38,172 nt of DNA from Lentisphaerota bacterium (GCA_012521875.1 JAAYLN010000084.1:1-38172), one strand, 5' to 3'. Positions 8,593 to 16,916 are shown, numbered from the stretch's first letter. Numbers and translations: made by a program. Notes: generated by a model not told the origin, from the letters alone.

Positions 8593-8665
8593 GGCGTCTA
8601 TGGCCCATTCCAACTGCCTACTGCCACTGCCTACTGCCACTGTCGCCGCCCCGCAGGGGCGGCGG

Positions 8666-11287
8666 CTACATCAGGCTCACCGCATCTATATCCACCGCCA
8701 GCCAGACGCCCTCGGGCAGGCGTGCAGCGCGCAGGGCGCGGCGCAGGGCGCTGGTGATCGTCCGTGTGGCGGAAGCCCGCAGAATGATCTGGTACCGGTA
8801 ATGGTTGCGCATCTTGGCCAGCGCCGCAGGCACGGCTTCGGAGACGAGCAGTCCCCGTATATTCAGTTCACCGAGCCGCCGTGCCAGCGCCTCGGCCGTG
8901 AAGGCCACGTGCGACTCCTCGGCACCGCGCAGTGTCAGGCAGGCCAGATGGATGTAGGGGGGATACCCGAGCTTTTCGCGTATAGGCAGCTCGCCAGCGG
9001 CAAAGGCCTCGAAATCCTCGGTACAGGCGGCGGTGACGGCGGGATGGCCGGGCGTGTAGGTCTGGATGATCACCTCGCCGGGCGTGGCACCGCGTCCCGT
9101 GCGCCCGGCCACCTGCGCCAGCAGTTGGAAGGTGCGCTCGCCGGCCCGGAAGTCGGGCAGGTGCAGGCTGGAGTCGGCCAGCACGATGCCGACGAGCGTG
9201 ACATTCGGGAAATGGAGTCCCTTGGCGATCATCTGCGTGCCGATCAGGATGTCGGTACGTCCGGTGCGGAAGGCGCCGAGGATGTCGTCGTGACTCAGCT
9301 TGCGCGAGGTGGAATCAGCATCCATGCGTCCGAGGCGCGCGGCGGGGAAGCAGCGGGCGATGATCTGCTCCAGACGCTGTGTACCGAAGCCGGCATAGCG
9401 GAACTTGGGGTCGTGGCAGGCGGGGCAGTCGGCGGCCGGCCGTTCCCAGGCACCGCAGATGTGGCAGCGCAGGCAGTCGTCGGCACGGTGGTAGGTGAAG
9501 GCGATGTCGCATGCCTTGCACGTGGCGACGAAGCCGCACGCGGGACAGACTAGCGAGGTGGAGTAGCCGCGGCGGTTGAGGAAGAGCATGGTCTGTTCGC
9601 CGCGCTTCAGGCGTTCGCCGATGGCGTCGAGCAGGGTTTTGGAGAAGACCTGCACATGTCCGCTGCGTGCCTGCTCCCGCCGCATATCAACCACCTGCAC
9701 CATGGGCATGGCGGCATGGTCGGCGCGGTGGGTAAGGCGCGTGGTGGCGTACTTGCCGCGCTGCACATTGCGCCAGGATTCGAGCGATGGCGTGGCCGAC
9801 CCCAGCAGCACGGCGCAGGGCTCGAAGTGGCCGCGCATGACGGCCACGTCGCGCGCGTGGTAGCGCGGCGCCTCGTCCTGCTTGTAGCTCGGCTCGTGCT
9901 CCTCGTCAACCACGATGAGTCCCAGCCGCTCGACCGGCGCGAAGACCGCCGAGCGCGGGCCGACGACCACGCGCGCCTCGCCGCGGCGGATGCGCTGCCA
10001 CTCGTCGTAGCGCTCGCCATCGCCCAGCGCGCTGTGGAGCACCGCTATGCGGTCGCCGAAGCGGCCCGCGAAGCGCTGCACGGTCTGCGGTGTGAGCGCG
10101 ATCTCCGGCACCAGCACGATTGCGCCGCGCCCCTGCTCCAGCACGTGCGCAATGGCCTGGAGATAGACCTCGGTCTTGCCCGAACCCGTGACGCCATAGA
10201 GCAGGAGCGGCCTGGGTGGTTGGTGAGTGGTGAGTGGTGAGTGGTGAGTGGTGAGTGGTTGGTGGTTGGCGGTTGATGGTTGGTGGTTGATGGTTGGTGG
10301 GGAGGCTGGTGGAGCCGCTTCCGACAAAGTTACCGACAAAGCTCGCGACAAAGTTGGGGATTCTCCTGAACCCTGAACCCTGAACCCTGTCCCCTCTCCA
10401 GAGGCGGCCACGATGGCCGCCAGCGCGGCGGCCTGCTCGGGATTCAGCGCCAGCGGGCGTGTCGGCAGGATGTGGCGGTTGGCGAGCGGATCGCGCCGGA
10501 TGGCGCGTGGTGTGATGGTGATGCGTCCGGCGGCCTCCAGCCTGCGCAGCGTCTCCGGCGCACAGGAGAACTCGGTGCAGAGGGACTGCAGCCAGCCACC
10601 GCCGACGCGCCGGATGTTGTCGAGCAACTCCTGCTGGCGCGGTGTGAGGGTTGGTGGTTGATGGTTGGTGGTGGGTGGTGAGGCTGGTGGAGGCGCTTCC
10701 CCTTCCGCTTCCGACAAAGTTACCGACAAAGCTCGCGACAAAGTGGGTGCTCTGGCCTGTTCCAACTGCCTACTGCCACTGCCTACTGCTACTCCCTGTC
10801 TCCTGTCCCCTGTCTCCTGTCCCCTGTCTCCTGTCTCCTGTCCCCCGTCCCCCGTCTCCTCCACCGCCTCGACGAAGAGCTGCTCCTTCTGCTGTGTGCG
10901 CCCGCTGCGCACCGGTGCCGGCAGCACGGCCTGCAGGCAGCGCTCGAGCGGTGCGCAGTAGTAGTCGGCGATCCAGCGTGCCAGTTTCAACAGCGAGGGC
11001 AGGATGAAGGTCTGTTCGCCATCTACCGATATAATGCTCTTGAGCCCGGCCGTGGGCGGCGGAGCCGGCAGTCCCGGCAGCAGCGGCAGCTCCGGCGCCG
11101 CGGATGCGGCGGCGGCATCGCGTGGCGCTGTGGTCTCGGCGAGCTCGACGATATAGCCAGTGGCGGTACGGTGGCCGAAGGGCACCGTGACGCGCGCCCC
11201 CGGCAGGGCGCGGTCGCGCAGGGTCTCGGGTATGGCATAGTCGAAGAGCCGTCCGAGATCGGCATCCATGGCAACGCGGGCGAACAT
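8666..11287 (-). CDS. priA: Primosomal protein N' (PriA replication-restart helicase) with two in-frame low-complexity insertions
   Basis: MFARVAMDADLGRLFDYAIPETL; LLYGVTGSGKTEVYLQAI (Walker A); LIVVDEEHEPSYKQDEAPRYHARDVAVMR; zinc-binding CPACGFVATCKACDIAF...CHICGAWERPAADCPACHDP; GTQMIAKGLHFPNVTLVGIV; QVAGRTGRG. Confidence 0.95.
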   Translation of the reverse strand: MFARVAMDADLGRLFDYAIPETLRDRALPGARVTVPFGHRTATGYIVELAETTAPRDAAAASAAPELPLLPGLPAPPPTAGLKSIISVDGEQTFILPSLLKLARWIADYYCAPLERCLQAVLPAPVRSGRTQQKEQLFVEAVEETGDGGQETGDRGQETGDRRQGVAVGSGSRQLEQARAPTLSRALSVTLSEAEGEAPPPASPPTTNHQPPTLTPRQQELLDNIRRVGGGWLQSLCTEFSCAPETLRRLEAAGRITITPRAIRRDPLANRHILPTRPLALNPEQAAALAAIVAASGEGTGFRVQGSGESPTLSRALSVTLSEAAPPASPPTINHQPSTANHQPLTTHHSPLTTHQPPRPLLLYGVTGSGKTEVYLQAIAHVLEQGRGAIVLVPEIALTPQTVQRFAGRFGDRIAVLHSALGDGERYDEWQRIRRGEARVVVGPRSAVFAPVERLGLIVVDEEHEPSYKQDEAPRYHARDVAVMRGHFEPCAVLLGSATPSLESWRNVQRGKYATTRLTHRADHAAMPMVQVVDMRREQARSGHVQVFSKTLLDAIGERLKRGEQTMLFLNRRGYSTSLVCPACGFVATCKACDIAFTYHRADDCLRCHICGAWERPAADCPACHDPKFRYAGFGTQRLEQIIARCFPAARLGRMDADSTSRKLSHDDILGAFRTGRTDILIGTQMIAKGLHFPNVTLVGIVLADSSLHLPDFRAGERTFQLLAQVAGRTGRGATPGEVIIQTYTPGHPAVTAACTEDFEAFAAGELPIREKLGYPPYIHLACLTLRGAEESHVAFTAEALARRLGELNIRGLLVSEAVPAALAKMRNHYRYQIILRASATRTITSALRRALRAARLPEGVWLAVDIDAVSLM
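10208..10397 (-). repeat. In-frame repeat insertion 2 in priA (~62 aa)
   Basis: Encodes GTGFRVQGSGESPTLSRALSVTLSEAAPPASPPTINHQPSTANHQPLTTHHSPLTTHQPPRP. DNA is heptamer arrays (10223-10257, 10259-10300, 10365-10389) plus the GACAAAG module (10317-10355). Confidence 0.85.
10651..10857 (-). repeat. In-frame repeat insertion 1 in priA (~69 aa)
   Basis: Encodes TGDGGQETGDRGQETGDRRQGVAVGSGSRQLEQARAPTLSRALSVTLSEAEGEAPPPASPPTTNHQPPT. DNA is heptamer arrays (10651-10678, 10795-10857) plus the GACAAAG module (10707-10745). Confidence 0.85.
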
Positions 11288-11298
11288 TAAACGGGCAT

Positions 11299-11333
11299 AA
11301 AAAAGGCCCTCCGCAGGGGTCTGCCGGAGGGCC
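11299..11333 (-). terminator. Rho-independent terminator downstream of the pseudopilin gene
   Basis: Minus strand GGCCCTCCGGCAGACCCCTGCGGAGGGCC followed by TTTTTT. Confidence 0.88.
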
Positions 11334-11363
11334 GTATAACTACATAAGACCAGAAGAGGCGAA

Positions 11364-12047
11364 CTACTGGGCGCAGGTCCAGAGCGGCAGATCGTTGGTG
11401 ATGCCGATGCCCATTACGATATAGTTGTAGAGATACTTCGGGCGGGCATCAAAGATACCGCCACCCTTGGCGACCCAGACAGCACGCTTCCTGCCGAAGG
11501 GCTTGCCCTCCATCAGGGTGATGCGCGCTTTGTCGTTCTCATCTTTGGCGCTCGACAGTTCATTGGCCTCGACGTTCTTGCTGACGAGGAAGGGGAGTTC
11601 GGCGGGGGCGGTGTCGCCGATTTCGGCCACGCGCCAGGCGATGTTCTTGTCGGCCACGGCACCGCCACCGGTGTGGGGCTGGATGCCCTGGGCAATGAGC
11701 GCCTCGGGCGTCAGATCCGAGACGAGGCGGTCATCGGCGGTTCCCGCAACCTCGGTTGTGGTCTCTCCGTCGGAGAGCAGGTAGGTGAAGTACTTGGCGC
11801 TGTCGCCAGTGTCCTTCTTGGTTTCCACCGGCCACAGGGGGCCGAGGTTCAGCGGTTCGCGCTCCATGTTGGCCGAGAGGATGGCGGACCAGATGCCGCG
11901 TCCCTTGTTCTTCATGGCGGTTGCGCGCGCCGAATCCATAGCATTCGAGATCGCCGGGAAGAGCGCCGCTGCCAGAATGGCGATGATCGCGATCACGACG
12001 AGCATTTCAACGAGGGTGAAACCCTTGATCTTCTTGAGGATTGCCAT
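11364..12047 (-). CDS. Type II secretion / type IV pilin-like pseudopilin
   Basis: MAILKKIKGFTLVEMLVVIAIIAILAAALFPAISNAMDSARATAMKNKG: prepilin peptidase site G^FTLVEM plus hydrophobic helix. Confidence 0.92.
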   Translation of the reverse strand: MAILKKIKGFTLVEMLVVIAIIAILAAALFPAISNAMDSARATAMKNKGRGIWSAILSANMEREPLNLGPLWPVETKKDTGDSAKYFTYLLSDGETTTEVAGTADDRLVSDLTPEALIAQGIQPHTGGGAVADKNIAWRVAEIGDTAPAELPFLVSKNVEANELSSAKDENDKARITLMEGKPFGRKRAVWVAKGGGIFDARPKYLYNYIVMGIGITNDLPLWTCAQ

Positions 12048-12113
12048 TAGTTTTCTCCTGCCACGTGTGGGCTGTTACTTACCGATCAAACGAGCCGTGC
12101 TTGTTCAGTGTTA

Positions 12114-12142
12114 AGTATTGCACGTGGGCAGCAAATCGTCAA
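12114..12142 (-). promoter_or_regulatory. Putative sigma70-type promoter for the pseudopilin gene
   Basis: Minus strand TTGACG - 17 bp - AATACT with extended -10 TGC; A-tracts immediately upstream (T-runs at 12164-12171, 12182-12189, 12193-12198 on +). Confidence 0.55.
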
Positions 12143-12259
12143 TCGTCATTTTACAGGGGGCTCTTTTTTTTCTGATTGGTCTTTTTTTTGCGTTTTTTGC
12201 CGTTTGCGGGCCGACTTACCACTTGCGCCGGACAACTGGCCTGCTAAAATGAGTGCCGG

Positions 12260-13114
12260 GTGAAGATCGTATTCATATTCGTTGATGGCCTGGGGCTGGC
12301 GCCCGCCTCGCCGGACAATCCGGTGAATGCGGAGAATTGCCCGGTGCTGCACGACCTGATCCTCAACCACAGCCGCCCCATAGATGCCTGTCTGGGTGTT
12401 CCGGGACTGCCGCAGAGCGCCACGGGCCAGGCCACGCTCTTCACCGGTCTCAACGCCGCCCAGGCCATGGGGCGCCATGTGGAGGGCTTTCCGGGGCCTA
12501 TGCTCCGCAAGCTGGTCGAGCAGGACAACATCTTCCTGGCGCTCAAGCGCATCTCCAAGCGCGGCAAGTTTGCCGACGGGTATCTTGCCGACTCCGTTGA
12601 TGAAATCCGCAACCGCCGCTTCCGCTCGGTGACCACGACGGCCGCGCTGACCTGCCCCGAGGTGATCTCCCTGCGCACCGATCTGCTCGCCAACCAGGCC
12701 GTCTGCCACGACCTGACGCGCCAGACCCTGGTGGCCAGGGGCTACACGGGGCCGCTCGTCACCCCGCAGGCGGCGGGCGAGCACCTGGTCCATCTGGCGC
12801 TGGGCTACGACTACACCCTCTTCGAGTTCTTCGAATCCGACCGCGCCGGGCACTCGGGCGACATGCAGCAGGCCGCCGCCGTGCTCGGCAAGCTCGATGC
12901 CTTCCTCGGCACGGTGTTCCCGCTGGCGGTGGAACTGGGCATGCTGACGGTTCTGACAAGCGATCACGGCAACATCGAGTCCATCGGCCACCATGGCCAC
13001 ACCTTCAATCCCGTACCCCTGATCGCGCTGGGCGAGGGTGCCGATGACCTGCGCCGCAGTGTAACGAACCTGATCGGGATCACGCCGCAGATACTGCGCC
13101 TGCTCAATGCGTGA
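12260..13114 (+). CDS. Alkaline-phosphatase-superfamily metalloenzyme (iPGM-like, no phosphotransferase domain)
   Basis: GTG start; KIVFIFVDGLGLAPA, LPQSATGQATLFTGLNA, YTLFEFFESDRAGHSGD, LTVLTSDHGNIESIGHHGHTFNPVPLI. Confidence 0.82.
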   Translation: MKIVFIFVDGLGLAPASPDNPVNAENCPVLHDLILNHSRPIDACLGVPGLPQSATGQATLFTGLNAAQAMGRHVEGFPGPMLRKLVEQDNIFLALKRISKRGKFADGYLADSVDEIRNRRFRSVTTTAALTCPEVISLRTDLLANQAVCHDLTRQTLVARGYTGPLVTPQAAGEHLVHLALGYDYTLFEFFESDRAGHSGDMQQAAAVLGKLDAFLGTVFPLAVELGMLTVLTSDHGNIESIGHHGHTFNPVPLIALGEGADDLRRSVTNLIGITPQILRLLNA

Positions 13115-13119
13115 GGTTG

Positions 13120-13146
13120 AACCGCCAAGACGCCAAGAGCGCCAAG
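13120..13146. repeat. 27-bp intergenic repeat, second copy
   Basis: aaccgccaagacgccaagagcgccaag; identical to 4839-4865. Confidence 0.85.
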
Positions 13147-13323
13147 ACAGGGAACCGCGAATGGACGCGAATCGACGCGAATGCTGCTGGTGATTGATGG
13201 TCATCAGACTGATGGTCATCAGACTTGCGCCGCCACCGTGAACACTGTACCCTTAGTAGCTTCAATCCGCTAGCGGTATAGCGGTGTAGTGGCAGAGAGG
13301 AACAGACGGTGCAAACGAGAAGA

Positions 13324-14577
13324 ATGGGCGACAAGGGACGCGAGGTACGCATCGGCGTCGTCGGCGTCGGTGAGCGCGGCTATGGGCAGATGCTGACCCT
13401 GCTGGATATGCCGGACGTGCGCGTTGCCGCCGTGTGCGATGTCTATCCCGACCGCGTGGAGCACGCGCAGAAGGGCGCGGCGGAGAAGCAGGGATTTAAA
13501 CCGGACGGCTATGACGACTACCGTGAGCTGAACCGGCGTGATGACATCGAGGCGGTCGTGATCATGACCTCCTGGCAAACGCACTCGCTGATCGCCGTGG
13601 ATGCCATGCTCTGCGGCAAGTATGCGGCCATGGAGGTCGGCGGCGCGGCCTCGGTCGAGGAGTGCTGGCAACTGGTGCGCACCAGCGAGAAGACCGGCAA
13701 GCCCTGCATGCTGCTGGAGAACTGCTGCTACGGTCTCGAGGAGATGACCCTGCTCAACATGGTGCGGCAGGGCCTCTTCGGCGAGCTGGTCCACTGCCAG
13801 GGCGGCTACCTGCACGACCTGCGCGATCAGATCGGCAAGGGCGACATCCTCCGGCACTACCGGCAAGACAACTTCCTCAGCCGCAACGGCGAGCTCTACC
13901 CCACGCACGAGCTGGGGCCGATCGCAAAATACCTCAACCTCAACCGCGGCAACCGCATGCTAGCGCTCACCAGCATGGCCTCTAAGGCCGCCGGCATGAA
14001 GGCCTGGTTCCGCGAGCACCGCCCCGACTCGCCGCTGGCCGGACGGCAGTTCAACCAGGGCGACATCGTCACTACCATGATCTCCTGCGCCAATGGCGAG
14101 ACGATTCTCCTGACGCATGACTGCACGCTGCCCCGCCCCTACTCGCGCGGCGGTCAAATCCAGGGCACGCGCGGCATCTGGATGGAGAACAACCGCGGCA
14201 TTTACCTTGAGGGCCACTCGCCAACGCATCCCGGTGAGTGGGCGCACCGCTGGGAGTCCGACAAGGAGTATATGCAGACCTACAAGCATCCGCTCTGGAA
14301 GGCCTATGAGGAGTACGGTCTGCGCGGCGGCCACGGCGGCATGGACTACCTCGTGCTGCGTGCCTTCATCGAGAGCGTGCAGGAGGGCAGGCAGACGCCG
14401 ATCGATGTCTACGACACCGCCTCCTGGATGGTGATCACCGCGCTGAGCGAGCAGTCGGTGGCCATGGGCGGACAACCGGTGCCGGTGCCCGACTTCACCG
14501 ATGGTGCCTGGATCAACCGCGGCGCACCGGATACGGGCATGTACTCGCTGGATTATATTGAAGGCGTGACGGTGTAG
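13324..14577 (+). CDS. Gfo/Idh/MocA family oxidoreductase, GH109-like
   Basis: VRIGVVGVGERGYGQMLTLLDMPDVRVAAVCDVYPDRVEHA (Rossmann); GGYLHDLRDQI...RNGELYPTHELGPIAKYLNLNRGNRM and GGHGGMDYLVLRAFIESVQEGRQTPIDVYDTASW. Confidence 0.85.
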   Translation: MGDKGREVRIGVVGVGERGYGQMLTLLDMPDVRVAAVCDVYPDRVEHAQKGAAEKQGFKPDGYDDYRELNRRDDIEAVVIMTSWQTHSLIAVDAMLCGKYAAMEVGGAASVEECWQLVRTSEKTGKPCMLLENCCYGLEEMTLLNMVRQGLFGELVHCQGGYLHDLRDQIGKGDILRHYRQDNFLSRNGELYPTHELGPIAKYLNLNRGNRMLALTSMASKAAGMKAWFREHRPDSPLAGRQFNQGDIVTTMISCANGETILLTHDCTLPRPYSRGGQIQGTRGIWMENNRGIYLEGHSPTHPGEWAHRWESDKEYMQTYKHPLWKAYEEYGLRGGHGGMDYLVLRAFIESVQEGRQTPIDVYDTASWMVITALSEQSVAMGGQPVPVPDFTDGAWINRGAPDTGMYSLDYIEGVTV

Positions 14578-14599
14578 GCCGCGCACCGCGGAGGATTTC

Positions 14600-15589
14600 G
14601 TGACGCAAACCCCGCGCCAATCTTTGGCCCGCCTCGTATGGCTGGTGCTGCTGGCGCTGGTTGTACCGTGCGCCTGTGTCTTTCTGGGACCGGAGGGTTT
14701 CGGCCTGCCCGATCTGCAGACCCCCATCGGGCGTGCGCTCCTCACGCTGCGCCTCCACCGGATCGCGACCGGTTTCGTCGTGGGCGCAGCCCTTGCGGTC
14801 TCGGGCGCGGTCTTCCAGGCCGTGCTGCGTAACCCGCTCGCCGATCCCTATGTGCTCGGCATTAGCGGCGGCGGCGCGCTGGGCGCGGCCATCGCCATTC
14901 TCTTCGGCTGGTACGCGATCCATCCCATGCTGCTGCCGCTCAACGCCTTCGTCGGTGCCGGCGTCACGCTGATCATCGTCTACGCCCTGGCCGCCTACGA
15001 TGGCGCACCCACGATCTACGGACTGATCCTCAGCGGCGTCATCGTCAGCGCCATGGCCTCGAGCCTGCTCATGCTGCTGCTTTCTCTTTCGAGCGTCGAG
15101 GGACTCCATAGCGTAACCTGGTGGACTCTGGGCAACCTGCAGGGCTCCTCGCCGCAGTTGCTGGCGGCCTGTGCCCTCTGCTCCTGCATCGGCATCGCCG
15201 CCAGCGCGGGCATGGCGCGCGACCTCAACGCGCTGGCACTGGGGGCGCCGATGGCCCACCACCTCGGTGTGCGCCCCGACCGTACCGCCGCCCTGGCGCT
15301 CGCCGCCGCCACCCTGGCTGCTGCCGCAGCCGTGGCGCTGGCCGGCCTGATCGGCTTTGTGGGGCTGATCGTGCCGCATGCCATGCGGCACTGGATCGGG
15401 GCCGACCACCGGCGGCTGATATGGGGTTCGGCTCTGGGCGGGGGTACGATGCTGGTGCTGTGCGATACGCTGGCCCGGCTGCTGATGGCCCCGCGTGAAC
15501 TCCCCGTGGGCGTTATTACCGCACTTGTGGGCGGCCCCTTCTTCCTTGTGCTGTTACGTGTTCGCCGCCAGCAATGGAGCGTGGGATGA
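14600..15589 (+). CDS. FecCD-family iron/cobalamin ABC transporter permease
   Basis: LRLHRIATGFVVGAALAVSGAVFQAVLRNPLADPYVLGISGGGALGAAIAI; GLIGFVGLIVPHAMRHWIGADHRRL; RELPVGVITALVGGPFFLVLL. Confidence 0.93.
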   Translation: MTQTPRQSLARLVWLVLLALVVPCACVFLGPEGFGLPDLQTPIGRALLTLRLHRIATGFVVGAALAVSGAVFQAVLRNPLADPYVLGISGGGALGAAIAILFGWYAIHPMLLPLNAFVGAGVTLIIVYALAAYDGAPTIYGLILSGVIVSAMASSLLMLLLSLSSVEGLHSVTWWTLGNLQGSSPQLLAACALCSCIGIAASAGMARDLNALALGAPMAHHLGVRPDRTAALALAAATLAAAAAVALAGLIGFVGLIVPHAMRHWIGADHRRLIWGSALGGGTMLVLCDTLARLLMAPRELPVGVITALVGGPFFLVLLRVRRQQWSVG

Positions 15590-16380
15590 GCACCGCCACC
15601 CCCGCGCTGCAGTTCGATGCGGTCACGGCCGGCTACCGCAACCATCTGGTGCTCAAGGACCTTTCGCTGACCGTCAATGCCGGCGAATGCGTGGCACTCC
15701 TGGGCCCCAACGGCGTCGGCAAGACCACCTGCATCCAGGTGGCCACCAACCGGCTGCCCTGCCAGTCGGGCGAGGTGCGGCTCTTCGGCGAGCCGGTGAC
15801 GCGCCTCGCCGCTGTGCGGCGCGCCCGGAAGGTTGGTGTGGTGACGCAGGAACTCTCCACCCCGATGGCCTTTACCGTGGGCGAGATGGTCATGATGGGC
15901 CGCACGGCGTGGCTGGGACGCTGGACCGCTCCTGCGGCACACGACCATGCGGCGGTGGCGGAGGCCATGGAGATGACCGATACGCAGGAGCTGGCCACGC
16001 GTGCCTTCCCATCGCTTAGCGCCGGCGAGCGCCAGCGCGTGGCGGTGGCCATGGCCCTGGCCGGCGAGCCGCGCCTGCTGCTGCTCGACGAGGCCACCGC
16101 GCATCTCGACCTTGCCCACCGCATGGAGATCGTGCGCCTGATCCGCCGCATCAGTGCCGCACGGCAACTGGCGGTCGTGGCCGTGGTCCACGACCTCAAC
16201 CTCGCCGCCGAGTACTTCCCGCGTCTGGTGCTGCTTGCCGAGGGACGCGTGGCGGTCGACGGATCGCCCGGGGCCGTGCTTGATCCCGCCCTGCTGCAAC
16301 GCGTCTACGGCTGCGAGGTCACGGTACAGCGCGACCCGCTCGCCAACTGCCTGCGCGTCTTCCCGCGCTTTCGCGAGTAG
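15586..16380 (+). CDS. FecE/BtuD-type ABC transporter ATP-binding protein
   Basis: LLGPNGVGKTT (Walker A), LSAGERQRVAVAMALAGEPRLLLLDEATAHLD (signature and Walker B), VVHDLNLAAEY. ATGA overlap with the permease. Confidence 0.93.
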   Translation: MSTATPALQFDAVTAGYRNHLVLKDLSLTVNAGECVALLGPNGVGKTTCIQVATNRLPCQSGEVRLFGEPVTRLAAVRRARKVGVVTQELSTPMAFTVGEMVMMGRTAWLGRWTAPAAHDHAAVAEAMEMTDTQELATRAFPSLSAGERQRVAVAMALAGEPRLLLLDEATAHLDLAHRMEIVRLIRRISAARQLAVVAVVHDLNLAAEYFPRLVLLAEGRVAVDGSPGAVLDPALLQRVYGCEVTVQRDPLANCLRVFPRFRE

Positions 16381-16425
16381 ACGCGGCGTCTAGGCTGAGA
16401 CGCCCCCAGCCACTCTCTCTTTCGC

Positions 16426-16880
16426 TTTTGACAAAGCGTAGGGACAAAGTGCGGAGACGAAGCGTAGCCGACAAAGCGTGGAGACAAGGTGTGGGGACAA
16501 GGTGTAGGTGCGAAGCACACACTTAAACCCTCTCTTAATCTCACTCTTAAACGGCACACTTCATCCACCCGCTTAATCTTTAGCTTTCGACAACGTTTCC
16601 GCCAAAGCTCGCGACAAAGTGGCGTCTCTGGCCTGTTCCAACTGGCGACCGCCGGTCGCCAGTGGCCCCACTAGTCTTAGACACTCTGCACCAAATCCGC
16701 GAAATCCGCGCACATGCGCCTGCGAAGCAGGACATCCGTAGCTTCATCCTACCGCGCAGCGGCCATCCAAAACAATCCTGTTAATCCTGAAATCCTGTCA
16801 AAAAAACAGCGGGGCAGGCCCGGAAAATCCTGAAAATCGTATCTCGCGCCTGTTCCAACCGCCCCGCAGGGGCGGCGGCG
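16426..16880. repeat. Mosaic intergenic repeat tract
   Basis: Degenerate GACAAAG array (16426-16505), GACAAAG module (16583-16621), 28-bp repeat (16709-16736), aatcctg repeats (~16775-16845), gccgccccgcaggggcggcggc-type hairpin (~16859-16880). Confidence 0.7.
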
Positions 16881-16916
16881 TTACTGAACCCTAAAGCGTG
16901 CCGCCCTGGCGGCACG

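Noticed and set aside
13120-13225. Small coding genes suggested by ORFs such as ...RRFASIRGSLSWRSWRLGGST
   Set aside because: These translate the accgccaagacgccaagagcgccaag / gcgaatggacgcgaatcgacgcgaat intergenic repeats; no independent coding evidence.
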